Positions 16,756-24,481 are shown, counted from the first letter of the stretch. The stretch: DNA of 60,269 nt from Alkalihalobacterium sp048323755 (GCF_048323755.1 NZ_JBLWFS010000024.1:1-60269); one strand, 5' to 3'. Made by a program: numbers and translations. Notes: generated by a model from the sequence alone, not told the origin.

Positions 16756-16781
16756 AGCACAGAGAGCCCTCTGTGCTTTTT
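16756..16781 (+). terminator. terminator after yabE
   Basis: Stem AGCACAGAG / CTCTGTGCT, loop AGCC, then TTTTT. Confidence 0.9.
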
Positions 16782-16832
16782 CGGTTTGCCATCCATAAAT
16801 AGATAAACCATTAAAGATAAATACTAACAAGA

Positions 16833-16907
16833 AAAGCGAAAGAGGTCGTTAAGCGGTGTAACTGGAGCGCCTTGAGCCGATGTAATGTACTTATAGCTAG
16901 TCAAGGA
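16833..16907 (-). repeat. CTAGCTC-family repeat, degenerate reverse copy
   Basis: AAGAAAAGCG, then CTGGAGCG, GAGCCGATG and AGCTAGTC occur in the order expected for the reverse complement of the element at 6361-6490, with the central hairpin deleted. Alignment by eye. Confidence 0.5.
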
Positions 16908-16994
16908 ATGCCCCTTACAGTACCGCAGATAAGACCCAGCAGCCCCTCTTTGTGAACTCGTATCGCAAGAGTGTTTTATAATTGAGATCAATTA

Positions 16995-17174
16995 GCGGAC
17001 TGAGAGGACGCTATTATATCAAAAACCGCCCTATTTTGGTACTTAGAGGACTGAGAGGCCCTTATTTGATAAAAATCAAGTAAAACCAGCATGATAATGA
17101 GTAAATAAGGGCCTCAGAGTCCGCATAATTCAAAAAGAGAGCCGTTTGCCAAAAATAAGGGCCTGTGTGTCCGC
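16995..17174. repeat. 180-bp four-unit quasi-palindromic repeat, copy 1
   Basis: Four related ~22-bp units close to GCGGACTGAGAGGCCCTTAT: two direct (starting 16995 and 17046) and two inverted (17103-17124 and 17153-17174). The unit period is 50-51 bp on each side and the whole is symmetric about 17085. Inner units can form a ~20-bp stem. With the terminator and the CTAGCTC remnant it fills the 537-bp gap between yabE and rnmV. Confidence 0.7.
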
Positions 17175-17225
17175 TATTTCAAGCTCGACAATACAAATTA
17201 GGTTTGCAAAGACTGAATGTTATAT

Positions 17226-17254
17226 TTGTCTTTACTTATTAGACGTTCTATACT
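17226..17254 (+). promoter_or_regulatory. sigma-A promoter of rnmV-ksgA
   Basis: TTGTCT (17226-17231), 17-bp spacer, TATACT (17249-17254), 31 bp before the rnmV start. Confidence 0.65.
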
Positions 17255-17285
17255 ATAAAAAGTTTCATTTTTCGGAGGATATTTT

Positions 17286-17846
17286 ATGAAAATCAAAGAA
17301 GTAATCGTCGTTGAAGGGAGAGATGACACGGTTGCGGTTCAACGTGCGGTTAATGCAGATACGATTGAAACGAACGGCTCAGCGATTGGAGAAGCGGTTA
17401 TACACCGGATTCAATTAGCCCAAGCCCGTAGAGGTGTCATTATATTAACAGACCCAGATTACCCAGGAGAGCGGATCAGGCATATTGTGAGTCAACGTGT
17501 TCCAGGGTGTAAGCATGCTTTTTTACCTAAAGTTGATGCCATTTCAAAGAGTGGAAATGATTTAGGAGTTGAAAATGCGACACCTGAAGCTATCCGACAA
17601 GCTTTAGCACATGTAAAGCAAGAGTTTGAAAACCCGCAAGAGGAAATAACATGGCAAGACCTAATTGATGGCGGGCTTATTGGTGGAACCCAATCTCGTG
17701 ACCGCAGAGAACGGATTGGAACCACTCTTAAAATTGGTTACGCTAATGGGAAACAGTTACATAAACGACTTCACGTTTTTCAAATTACAAAAGAGGAATT
17801 TTCACAAGCGTTACAACAGGTGCTTGAGGAGGAAAATAATGACTAA
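17286..17846 (+). CDS. rnmV: ribonuclease M5
   Basis: 186-aa TOPRIM-domain nuclease that matures 5S rRNA with ribosomal protein L18. The TOPRIM Glu is in VVEGRDDT and the DxD-type motif in ILTDPDYPGERIR. Shine-Dalgarno GGAGG at 17274. Overlaps ksgA by 8 bp (ATGACTAA), so the two rRNA maturation genes are coupled. Its substrate, a 5S precursor, is also encoded at the left edge of this window. Confidence 0.96.
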   Translation: MKIKEVIVVEGRDDTVAVQRAVNADTIETNGSAIGEAVIHRIQLAQARRGVIILTDPDYPGERIRHIVSQRVPGCKHAFLPKVDAISKSGNDLGVENATPEAIRQALAHVKQEFENPQEEITWQDLIDGGLIGGTQSRDRRERIGTTLKIGYANGKQLHKRLHVFQITKEEFSQALQQVLEEENND

Positions 17847-18714
17847 GGATATTGCAACACCGCTTCGAACGAGAGCCATTTTAGAAAAATATAAGTTTTC
17901 ATTTAAGAAAAGTTTAGGGCAAAATTTTCTCATTGATACAAACATTCTAGGACGTATTCTAGAAGCCGCAGGAGTGAGCGAACAAGTTGGAGCGATTGAA
18001 ATAGGGCCGGGAATTGGGGCTCTCACAGAGCAATTAGCAAAGCGTGCTGATAAAGTAGTTGCTTTTGAGATCGATCAACGTCTACTCCCGGTATTAGGAG
18101 ATACGCTTTCACCATATGATAATGTCAAAATTATTCATTCAGACGTGTTAAAAGCAGATGTAAGCCAAGTCTTGAGTGAGGAGTTTAAAGAAGGACAAGA
18201 TGTAATGGTTGTTGCAAATCTCCCGTATTATGTAACAACTCCTATACTGATGAAGTTATTAGAAGAAAAGCTGCCGATTAAACGAATTGTTGTTATGATC
18301 CAAAAAGAAGTAGCGGATCGAATTGCAGCGAAGCCAGGCACGAAAGACTATGGTTCTTTATCAATCGCTGCTCAGTATTATGCAAAGGCTGAAACTGTTT
18401 TTACCGTTCCAAAAACGGTCTTTGTTCCACAACCGAATGTAGAGTCTGCCGTATTAAGGTTAACCATTCGTGAAGAGCCGCCTGTTAAAGTTGAAGATGA
18501 AAGTTTCTTTTTCCAAGTGATAAGATCCAGTTTTGCGCAACGTCGAAAAACGATCTTTAATAATCTAACGCACCATTTTGGAAAAGATCATAAAGAAAAA
18601 ATAGAGTTAGCGCTGACAACTGCTGACGTCGATCCAAAGCGTCGTGGAGAAACACTTTCTATTGAGGAATTTGCACTACTAAGTAACGAATTAAACCGAT
18701 TATTGAAAGGTTAA
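17839..18714 (+). CDS. ksgA: 16S rRNA dimethyladenosine transferase
   Basis: 291-aa KsgA/RsmA enzyme that dimethylates A1518 and A1519 of 16S rRNA. SAM motif IEIGPGIGALTEQLA, catalytic NLPYYVTTP motif, and QNFLID at the N-terminus. ATG 17839 sits behind GAGGAGG and gives the family start; the longer frame from 17665 lies within rnmV and is rejected. Confidence 0.97.
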   Translation: MTKDIATPLRTRAILEKYKFSFKKSLGQNFLIDTNILGRILEAAGVSEQVGAIEIGPGIGALTEQLAKRADKVVAFEIDQRLLPVLGDTLSPYDNVKIIHSDVLKADVSQVLSEEFKEGQDVMVVANLPYYVTTPILMKLLEEKLPIKRIVVMIQKEVADRIAAKPGTKDYGSLSIAAQYYAKAETVFTVPKTVFVPQPNVESAVLRLTIREEPPVKVEDESFFFQVIRSSFAQRRKTIFNNLTHHFGKDHKEKIELALTTADVDPKRRGETLSIEEFALLSNELNRLLKG

Positions 18715-18744
18715 ACGAATTAGACCATTAATCCAAAACTGAAG

Positions 18745-18773
18745 CACCCTTTCACTCCTTCTCACATAGGCTA
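18745..18773 (+). promoter_or_regulatory. sigma-K promoter candidate of yabG
   Basis: -35 CACC (18745-18748), 16-bp spacer, -10 CATAGGCTA (18765-18773), a full match to CATANNNTA. yabG is sigma-K-dependent in B. subtilis. Predicted start near 18780. Confidence 0.72.
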
Positions 18774-18794
18774 ATTGGTGAGGAGGAGTTTTTT
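18755..18794 (+). terminator. ksgA terminator that also masks the yabG ribosome site
   Basis: CTCCTTCTCAC (18755-18765) pairs with GTGAGGAGGAG (18778-18788, one G-U), then TTTTTT. The 3' arm is the Shine-Dalgarno of yabG and the loop carries the sigma-K -10. Confidence 0.8.
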
Positions 18795-19664
18795 ATGAAG
18801 TTGAAGGTAGGGCAAATTGTAGGCCGGAAATCATATCAATGCGATATTTTATTTCGGATTTCTTCTATAAACGATAATGTTGCCGAATTGTATGGAGAAG
18901 ATGTGCGTCTCGTTGCAGATGCACCGATAGACGATTTAGTTGCTATTAGTGAGGATGAGCATAGAGAAAGACGGAAAAAAGAAAAAGAAAAAGAAGATAA
19001 TTGCTATTATTTGTTTCGCCAAGACAGTCGCGTTATAAAAAAGCGAGGCGATTATGAAGCGACATCAGGTTATAGTACCGAACCTTCCTATTTTGAAATT
19101 CGAGGTCGAGTCCTCCATATCGATGGAGACTCGATGTATTTACGAAAGTGTATGGAGCTTTATGAAAAACTCGGTGTACCTGTTTACGGTGTGCATGTCG
19201 TTGAAAAAGAAATGCCTCAACAAATCGATTCTCTTCTAGAAATGGTTCGACCTGATATTTTAGTTGTAACCGGTCATGATGCCTATTTAAAAACGAGAGG
19301 AAACCAAAAAGATATAAAAGGATACCGTCATTCAAAGTATTTTGCTGAAACGGTAAGGATAGCCCGAAAGAGAGTTCCAAGCCTTGACGATCTCGTGATA
19401 TTCGCTGGAGCTTGTCAATCTCATTTTGAAACATTAATTAAAGCTGGAGCCAATTATGCGAGCTCTCCTGACCGTATAAATATTCATGCTCTAGATCCCG
19501 TTTATATCGTTGCAAAAATCAGCTTGACGCCATTTATGGATCAAGTAAATGTTTGGGACGTATTAAAAAATACAATTACTGGCGAGCGTGGACTTGGTGG
19601 AATAGAAACGAAAGGTTTTATGAGAAGAGGAATGCCAATCTCTGAATATGAAGACGAACAGTAA
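18795..19664 (+). CDS. yabG: sporulation-specific protease YabG
   Basis: 289-aa cysteine-type protease of the spore coat, which in B. subtilis processes SpoIVA, SafA and other coat proteins before transglutaminase cross-linking. The family signatures VVTGHDAYLKTRG and FAGACQSHFE (candidate catalytic His and Cys) are present. ATG 18795 lies 6 nt after GGAGGAG. Transcripts reading in from ksgA should be terminated and have the ribosome site paired; a sigma-K transcript starts inside the 3' arm and is free of this. Confidence 0.94.
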   Translation: MKLKVGQIVGRKSYQCDILFRISSINDNVAELYGEDVRLVADAPIDDLVAISEDEHRERRKKEKEKEDNCYYLFRQDSRVIKKRGDYEATSGYSTEPSYFEIRGRVLHIDGDSMYLRKCMELYEKLGVPVYGVHVVEKEMPQQIDSLLEMVRPDILVVTGHDAYLKTRGNQKDIKGYRHSKYFAETVRIARKRVPSLDDLVIFAGACQSHFETLIKAGANYASSPDRINIHALDPVYIVAKISLTPFMDQVNVWDVLKNTITGERGLGGIETKGFMRRGMPISEYEDEQ

Positions 19665-19764
19665 AGTGTCGAATGGTGTCTGCGTACCTTATTACGCTTT
19701 ATAGTTGCGATCAACACCCTTGTAACTATAGGCTATGTAGAGGGCGAGGCACTTTTTGTTTATA
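19665..19764 (+). terminator. branched terminator after yabG
   Basis: AGTGTCG near 19666 pairs with CGAGGCACT (19747-19755), enclosing a TATAGTT / AACTATA hairpin, followed by TTTTTG. Imperfect. A short open frame across it (19673-19855) has no ribosome site. Confidence 0.5.
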
Positions 19765-19861
19765 CGTATTGAAAAACATACATATATTTAGAAAAATGAG
19801 GAATAATACGAATGTATTAGAGAAGTTAGAAAAAAATTTACAAGTAGTCAAATAAATATCG

Positions 19862-19891
19862 TTGACAAAATTCTTGTCTAATTGATATAAT
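19862..19891 (+). promoter_or_regulatory. veg upstream promoter
   Basis: TTGACA (19862-19867), 18-bp spacer, TATAAT (19886-19891). Confidence 0.8.
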
Positions 19892-19902
19892 TTTAAATTT
19901 AT

Positions 19903-19931
19903 TTGACAAAAAATGTTGGATCATGTATACT
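19903..19931 (+). promoter_or_regulatory. veg downstream promoter
   Basis: TTGACA (19903-19908), 17-bp spacer, TATACT (19926-19931). Tandem veg promoters are known in B. subtilis. Confidence 0.82.
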
Positions 19932-19957
19932 ATTGTATAGTGAGGTGGGGTGTTTAA

Positions 19958-20224
19958 ATGGCGAAAACGTTGCTGGATATTAAACGTGAACTGGATGAAA
20001 ATGTTGGAAAACGGATTGCGATTAAGGCAAATGGTGGAAGAAGAAAAACCATTGAACGGACAGGCTTTTTAGAGGAAACATATCCATCTGTATTTATTAT
20101 TAAACTCGATGAACAGCAAAATGCTTTTGAACGAGTATCGTATAGTTATGCAGATATCTTGACAGAGACAGTAGAACTTACGGTTTTTGAAGAAGAAGAA
20201 AAAGGTCATTCTGTACAAGTTTAA
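19958..20224 (+). CDS. veg: Veg protein (biofilm stimulator)
   Basis: 88-aa DUF1021 protein. In B. subtilis Veg is made from very strong promoters and stimulates biofilm genes by acting against the repressor SinR. The sequence MAKTLLDIKRELDENVGKRI is near-identical to the family. ATG 19958 follows GAGGTGGGG. Monocistronic: two promoters before, terminator after. Confidence 0.94.
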   Translation: MAKTLLDIKRELDENVGKRIAIKANGGRRKTIERTGFLEETYPSVFIIKLDEQQNAFERVSYSYADILTETVELTVFEEEEKGHSVQV

Positions 20225-20249
20225 TCGTAGGATGTCATATTATATAAAT

Positions 20250-20288
20250 TAGCTTTCCGGGTTAAATCGGGAAGCTATATTTATTTTC
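20250..20288 (+). terminator. terminator after veg
   Basis: TAGCTTTCC / GGGAAGCTA (one G-U), followed by TATTTATTTT. Confidence 0.75.
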
Positions 20289-20316
20289 GAATAAAAAAAC
20301 TATACAAATAAATGTG

Positions 20317-20460
20317 TGTTCAAAAAGAAAGACAAAAAGATCCGAGAAGTTCGACGAAGCGCAGTCTCTAAGCACTGGAGCGTATGGTTTTAATACGTGA
20401 AGAGCCGAAGAGCAAGCTGAGGAAGAAATTCGACAGAGATTTTCCCGGACTTTTTAACAA
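20317..20460 (+). repeat. GA-rich dispersed repeat, copy 2 (upstream of sspF)
   Basis: Outer arms GTTCAAAAAG (about 20318) and CTTTTTAAC (about 20450) are inverted copies; the core has AGTTCGACGAAG, GGAGCGTAT / ATACGTGA and GAGGAAGAAAT, colinear with the block in the 23S-5S spacer. It ends just before the sspF promoter. Confidence 0.6.
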
Positions 20461-20476
20461 CTTCTATAAGAGAATT

Positions 20477-20506
20477 TCATATTTGCACCCAAAAAGACTC
20501 ATAATA
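20477..20506 (+). promoter_or_regulatory. sigma-G promoter candidate of sspF
   Basis: -35 TCATA (20477-20481), 18-bp spacer, -10 CATAATA (20500-20506), matching GHATR-N18-CATAMTA except the first base. sspF is forespore-expressed in B. subtilis. Confidence 0.75.
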
Positions 20507-20553
20507 GAAACGTCTCACCATCTATTTCTTAGACAACAAAGGAGTTGTTTACC

Positions 20554-20736
20554 ATGGGCAGAAGACGAGGGGTTATGTCGGATCGCTTTAAAGAAGAGTT
20601 GGCGAAGGAGCTTGGCTTCTACGATGTCGTCCAACAAGAAGGATGGGGCGGCATTCGTGCTCGCGATGCAGGTAATATGGTAAAAAGAGCTATTGAAATT
20701 GCTGAAAAACAATTGGTAGCTAGGCAACAGGATTAG
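20554..20736 (+). CDS. sspF: small acid-soluble spore protein SspF (alpha/beta type)
   Basis: 60-aa alpha/beta-type SASP relative that binds forespore DNA. The start MGRRRGVMSDRFKEELAKEL and the core WGGIRARDAGNMVKRAIEIAE match the family. ATG 20554 has AAAGGAG 9 nt upstream; an upstream TTG at 20545 would overlap poorly with it. Promoter of sigma-G type and own terminator show it is monocistronic. Confidence 0.96.
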   Translation: MGRRRGVMSDRFKEELAKELGFYDVVQQEGWGGIRARDAGNMVKRAIEIAEKQLVARQQD

Positions 20737-20746
20737 ATGGGAGACA

Positions 20747-20772
20747 GCCGAAGCATTCGCTTCGGCTTTATT
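20747..20772 (+). terminator. terminator after sspF
   Basis: GCCGAAGC / GCTTCGGC with loop ATTC, followed by TTTATTT. Confidence 0.88.
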
Positions 20773-20811
20773 TCAGTAGATGAGTGCCTATTCCGAGGAT
20801 GTCCAGTTCCA

Positions 20812-20990
20812 GCGCCCAAGAGGCCCTGATTTAACGAAAACCTCCAGATTCGGGTATTTGCCGGACTCACAGACCTTTATTTAATCAAAATTACACCTAA
20901 ATATAACTAATATTAGTAAATAAGGGCTTCTGAGTCCTCTAAATCAAGAAATACTAGACTTTCGACAGGAATAAGGGTCTATGTATCCGC
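20812..20990. repeat. 180-bp four-unit quasi-palindromic repeat, copy 2
   Basis: Units at 20812 (degenerate GCGCCCAAGAGGCCCTGATT), 20861 (CCGGACTCACAGACCTTTAT), 20918 (inverted AAATAAGGGCTTCTGAGTCC) and about 20970 (inverted AATAAGGGTCTATGTATCCG). Order, orientation and ~50-bp period equal those at 16995-17174. A fragment of the CTAGCTC repeat (20800-20817) abuts it. Together they fill most of the sspF-ispE gap. Confidence 0.68.
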
Positions 20991-21101
20991 TTCCGCTGCT
21001 AACTTAATATCGAAAGGGTGTACTCGAAACAATTTAAAGGCTTACGTTTGTAACGTCGCTAAACGGATGCTTGCCCTTTTCATATAAAACTAATGATGGA
21101 T

Positions 21102-21131
21102 TTGGCATTTATTAATTGGAAATGGTAAAAT
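21102..21131 (+). promoter_or_regulatory. promoter candidate of ispE-purR-ridA
   Basis: TTGGCA (21102-21107), 18-bp spacer, TAAAAT (21126-21131). Confidence 0.55.
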
Positions 21132-21175
21132 AACGTAAGTGTTTGGAATTCGGTCAAGGTAGAAGGTGGATTAGG

Positions 21176-22066
21176 GTGGAGTTAAAAATATCGGTGAAAG
21201 CACCTGCTAAAATTAATTTATCATTAGACGTTCTAAAAAAAAGAGAAGACGGTTATCATGAAGTAGAAATGGTTATGACAACTGTTGATCTGGCAGATCG
21301 GATTGACCTTGTACATTTAGAGGAAGATCGGATCATTATCGATGTATCAGAAGGTTATGTTCCTAACGACGAACGGAACCTTGCTTATCAGGCAGCTAAA
21401 ATCTTAAAAGAGCGTTACAACATTAATAAAGGTGTTTCAATATACATAACAAAACGCATACCTGTCGCAGCTGGACTAGCAGGTGGCAGTAGTGACGCTG
21501 CAGCTACGTTAAGAGGGCTTAATGAACTATGGCAATTAAATCTTTCTCTTGATGAACTTGCCTCCATTGGTACGGAAATCGGTTCAGATGTTGCCTTTTG
21601 TGTTTATGGGGGAACTGCTTTAGCTACGGGCAGGGGCGAGATCATTCAAAGGATATCTTCGCCGCCACCTTGTTGGGTTGTTTTAGCAAAGCCTCCAATA
21701 GGGGTTTCTACGGCTGAAGTTTACGGAAAGCTTAAAGTCGATCAAATTACTCATCCAGATACGAAAGCGATGGTAAAGGCGATTGAGGAAAAAAACTTTA
21801 GTGAGATATGCTCACAACTGCATAATGTGTTAGAAGATGTGACGTTTAAAGCTTATCCTGAGGTTAAGCATATCAAAGCACAAATGGAGCGCTTTGGTGC
21901 AGACGGCGTTCTTATGAGCGGAAGCGGGCCGACAGTCTTTGGGCTTGTTTTGAAAGAGTCTCGATTAAATCGTATTTATAACGGACTTCGAGGATTTTGT
22001 AGCAACGTTTATGCCGTTCGTTTAATTAGTCAACAACACCTTGATAAAAACCGTACAAAAGTGTAA
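21176..22066 (+). CDS. ispE: 4-diphosphocytidyl-2-C-methyl-D-erythritol kinase
   Basis: GHMP-family kinase (296 aa) of the MEP isoprenoid pathway. N-terminal KAPAKINLSLDV, ATP motif PVAAGLAGGSSDAAA and C-terminal VLMSGSGPTVFG are intact. GTG 21176 has GAAGGTGG 6 nt upstream and gives the family start; the frame opens at 21143. purR follows after 40 bp. Confidence 0.96.
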   Translation: MELKISVKAPAKINLSLDVLKKREDGYHEVEMVMTTVDLADRIDLVHLEEDRIIIDVSEGYVPNDERNLAYQAAKILKERYNINKGVSIYITKRIPVAAGLAGGSSDAAATLRGLNELWQLNLSLDELASIGTEIGSDVAFCVYGGTALATGRGEIIQRISSPPPCWVVLAKPPIGVSTAEVYGKLKVDQITHPDTKAMVKAIEEKNFSEICSQLHNVLEDVTFKAYPEVKHIKAQMERFGADGVLMSGSGPTVFGLVLKESRLNRIYNGLRGFCSNVYAVRLISQQHLDKNRTKV

Positions 22067-22106
22067 TATTTATTTATAAATATTCGGATTTTGGTTGGAG
22101 GGTGCA

Positions 22107-22958
22107 ATGAAAAAGCTAAGAAGAAGTGGTAGATTAGTCGATATGACTAACTATTTGTTACAAAATCCACATAAACTCATTTCATTAACTCACTTCTCAG
22201 AACGGTATCAATCTGCTAAATCTTCCATTAGTGAGGATTTAGGAATTGTTAAAGAGATCTTTGAAGAACAGGGAATTGGCTCTTTACTTACGATACCGGG
22301 CGCGAGTGGTGGCGTGAAATATATGCCTATGGTAACAGTTGAACAGGCGAAGGAGTATACTGCAGAACTAAATGCCCAATTATCGAAAGCAGATCGGCTT
22401 TTACCTGGTGGTTATTTGTATATGATGGATGTTTTAGGACAACCTCGGATTATGAACAATATCGGCCGACTGTTTGCTGCTGTTTATGGGAATGTTAAAA
22501 TTGACGCAGTAATGACAGTAGCCACAAAAGGAATTCCGCTAGCTTATGCAGTTGGAAGTCATTTAGATGTACCAGTGAGTATTGTTCGTAGAGACCATCG
22601 GGTAACGGAAGGATCGATGGTTAGTATTAATTACGTTTCAGGCTCAACAAAACGTATTCAAACGATGTCGCTCGCACGAAGAAGTCTTTCACCAGGTTCG
22701 AACGTTCTTATTATTGACGACTTTATGAAAGCTGGTGGAACTGTAAGAGGAATGATGGATTTACTTGGGGAGTTCCAAGCAAATGTAGTCGGTATTGGTG
22801 TTCTAGTTGAATCTGAAGGTGAAGAGGAACGTATAATAGATGAGTATATATCTATTTCGAAAATATCAGATGTTAATATTCGAGAAAAAGAAATTACTGT
22901 CGAATCAGGTAATTATTTAAGTAAATTACAAGAGCGTATGAAGGAGAAAATAAAATGA
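22107..22958 (+). CDS. purR: purine operon repressor PurR
   Basis: 283-aa regulator with an N-terminal winged helix (to about residue 73) and a C-terminal phosphoribosyltransferase-like domain that senses PRPP; the PRPP loop is VLIIDDFMKAGGT. It represses purine synthesis genes. ATG 22107 follows GGAGGGTGC. It overlaps ridA by 4 bp (ATGA), as in B. subtilis. prs, which makes its effector PRPP, lies 3 kb downstream. Confidence 0.96.
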   Translation: MKKLRRSGRLVDMTNYLLQNPHKLISLTHFSERYQSAKSSISEDLGIVKEIFEEQGIGSLLTIPGASGGVKYMPMVTVEQAKEYTAELNAQLSKADRLLPGGYLYMMDVLGQPRIMNNIGRLFAAVYGNVKIDAVMTVATKGIPLAYAVGSHLDVPVSIVRRDHRVTEGSMVSINYVSGSTKRIQTMSLARRSLSPGSNVLIIDDFMKAGGTVRGMMDLLGEFQANVVGIGVLVESEGEEERIIDEYISISKISDVNIREKEITVESGNYLSKLQERMKEKIK

Positions 22959-23329
22959 AAACAGTACACACAAGTGATGCACCACAGGCAATAGGTCCTT
23001 ACTCACAAGGAATTATCGTAAATAATATGTTCTACAGTTCAGGGCAAATTCCGTTAACCGCAGAGGGAGATTTAGTTACAGGAAACGTCCAGGAGCAAGC
23101 GCACCAAGTGTTTAAAAATTTAAAAGCTGTTTTAGCTGCTGCAGGTGCATCTTTAGATACAGTTGTAAAAGCAACTGTTTTTATTAAGAACATGGATGAT
23201 TTTCCACTTTTAAATGAAGTGTATGGAGAGTATTTTAGTACACATAAGCCAGCACGTTCATGTGTGGAAGTAGCAAGACTACCAAAAGATGTTTTAGTTG
23301 AAATTGAAGTAATTGCTTTAGTGAAATAA
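22955..23329 (+). CDS. ridA: RidA family enamine/imine deaminase (YabJ)
   Basis: 124-aa RidA/YjgF protein that removes reactive enamines made by PLP enzymes; in B. subtilis YabJ was reported to be needed for full PurR function. Family motif: the Arg in PARSCVEVARLPKD, and IGPYSQGI near the N-terminus. Translationally coupled to purR. Confidence 0.96.
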   Translation: MKTVHTSDAPQAIGPYSQGIIVNNMFYSSGQIPLTAEGDLVTGNVQEQAHQVFKNLKAVLAAAGASLDTVVKATVFIKNMDDFPLLNEVYGEYFSTHKPARSCVEVARLPKDVLVEIEVIALVK

Positions 23330-23349
23330 ACTTGAGAAAATAAGCAATC

Positions 23350-23436
23350 AGGCTGACTCTGGTTTAGGTGTTCTGAATTCGCTTCTGAAAAGAAGAGTGA
23401 AGTTCAACTCCTATTTCTAGGGTTAGCCTTTTTTTA
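23350..23436 (+). terminator. long-loop terminator after ridA
   Basis: AGGCTGACTCTGG (23350-23362) pairs imperfectly with CTAGGGTTAGCCT (23417-23429), then TTTTTTT; ~54-nt loop. Confidence 0.75.
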
Positions 23437-23533
23437 GGTTCAATTCCTACGTTCTAAACATTGGGGTAGTTCGAGGTTTATGAAACTAGGCTCTTCCACA
23501 AAGCTTGTAAAGTACAGGCCTTTAGAAAGCAGG

Positions 23534-23569
23534 TTCGACACTATTCTAAAAAAGGAAATACTTGTCGAA
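23534..23569. promoter_or_regulatory. inverted pair of Spo0A boxes
   Basis: TTCGACA (23534-23540) and TGTCGAA (23563-23569) lie 22 bp apart in inverted orientation, ahead of the candidate micro-ORF at 23597. Confidence 0.45.
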
Positions 23570-23596
23570 AGTAGTAGATGTGAGGTGGAAATTTTG

Positions 23597-23692
23597 GTGT
23601 TTGCAAAAGAACTATTTAAAACCATAATAGGCTGGATCTTTGCGCTTCAACTACTTGGTGAAGGGCTGCGTTCACGTTTTGAAAAAAAGTAA
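23597..23692 (+). CDS. candidate 31-aa hydrophobic micropeptide
   Basis: GTG 23597 (or TTG 23594) stands 8 (or 5) nt after GAGGTGG and opens a 31-codon frame: a short basic start (FAKELFKT), a hydrophobic/amphipathic stretch (IIGWIFALQLLGEGL) and a basic end (RSRFEKK). The frame is open upstream to 23480 but that part has no ribosome site. I recognise no family. Its place between ridA and spoVG and the Spo0A box pair before it hint at a sporulation role; it may also be a chance frame. Confidence 0.35.
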   Translation: MFAKELFKTIIGWIFALQLLGEGLRSRFEKK

Positions 23693-23801
23693 GTACTCGT
23701 CTTAATTAGGCTTTGGCTAGTGAAGAATACTCGCTAAATTTTGAACATTTTGTGAACAATTTTGTAAATACCAAAAAAAATTATAATTTTCTTACAGAAA
23801 A

Positions 23802-23829
23802 AAAGGAAATGAAGAGGAAATGGCGAAAT
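23802..23829 (+). promoter_or_regulatory. sigma-H promoter candidate of spoVG
   Basis: AAAGGAAAT (23802-23810), 11 nt, GGCGAAAT (23822-23829), close to RNAGGAWWW-N11-RNNGAAT. AT-rich upstream DNA adjoins it. spoVG is sigma-H-dependent in B. subtilis. Confidence 0.6.
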
Positions 23830-23870
23830 AACTAGTTGTTGATTTACATTGAAAAAAGGTGGTGACATTC

Positions 23871-24161
23871 ATGGAAGTGACAGATGTGAGACTACGCCGT
23901 GTCAACACGGAGGGACGTATGAGAGCGATTGCTTCAATTACGATCGATAACGAGTTTGTTGTACATGACATTCGTGTAATTGATGGCAATAATGGACTAT
24001 TTGTTGCAATGCCAAGTAAACGAACTCCGGATGGGGAGTTCCGTGACATTGCTCATCCAATTTCTTCACAAACTCGCGAAAAAATTCAATCTGCTGTTCT
24101 TGCTGAATATGAGCGAGCAGGTGAAACTGAAGGAGTCGAATTCGAAGAAGCTGGTGCCTAA
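23871..24161 (+). CDS. spoVG: SpoVG, RNA/DNA-binding regulator
   Basis: 96-aa regulator involved in septation timing, cortex formation and (in staphylococci) virulence regulation; it binds nucleic acids. The start MEVTDVRLRRVNTEGRM and block DGNNGLFVAMPSKRTPDG are nearly invariant in the family. ATG 23871 is chosen over GTG 23859, which sits in the Shine-Dalgarno (AAAGGTGGTGA). Confidence 0.96.
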   Translation: MEVTDVRLRRVNTEGRMRAIASITIDNEFVVHDIRVIDGNNGLFVAMPSKRTPDGEFRDIAHPISSQTREKIQSAVLAEYERAGETEGVEFEEAGA

Positions 24162-24175
24162 ACATAGGTTTAGAT

Positions 24176-24290
24176 AGAGGCTGACTCATAACAAAAGTCA
24201 AGCTACTTTCGCCCAGTACATTCATGTGCTAGTAATAGTGCATTGTACTAGGTAGAAAAGGGAGCAGACATTTGTGAGTCAGCCTCTTTT
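24176..24290 (+). terminator. long-loop terminator after spoVG
   Basis: AGAGGCTGACTCA (24176-24188) and TGAGTCAGCCTCT (24275-24287) form a perfect 13-bp stem around 86 nt, then TTTT. The loop has an internal AGTACA / TGTACT hairpin. Confidence 0.85.
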
Positions 24291-24422
24291 GATTCTAGGA
24301 TCGAAATAAGTGACAAATCTGTGAAGTTTAAATTATCCCATATTTGCTTACAGACTAACCAGTCACTGGCATTCTGCCTTGTTTTCTAACGTGAATACGC
24401 ATCGTAGTGAAAGGAGTTTATC

Positions 24423-24451
24423 TTGAAATAAGACCGTATTTAAGATATATT
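24423..24451 (+). promoter_or_regulatory. glmU-prs promoter
   Basis: TTGAAA (24423-24428), 17-bp spacer, TATATT (24446-24451). Confidence 0.68.
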
Positions 24452-24481
24452 CTTAATGGAATAAAACTGTGGAGGGTAAAC

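Noticed and set aside
19673..19855. 60-aa open frame between yabG and veg
   Set aside because: Lies in the yabG terminator structure and lacks a ribosome site; sequence is unlike any family I know.
20384..20683. 99-aa open frame across the sspF start
   Set aside because: It runs through the GA-rich repeat and out of frame over sspF, with no ribosome site.
23440..23625. - strand 61-aa open frame in the ridA-spoVG gap
   Set aside because: No ribosome site on that strand and the + strand candidate has better signals.
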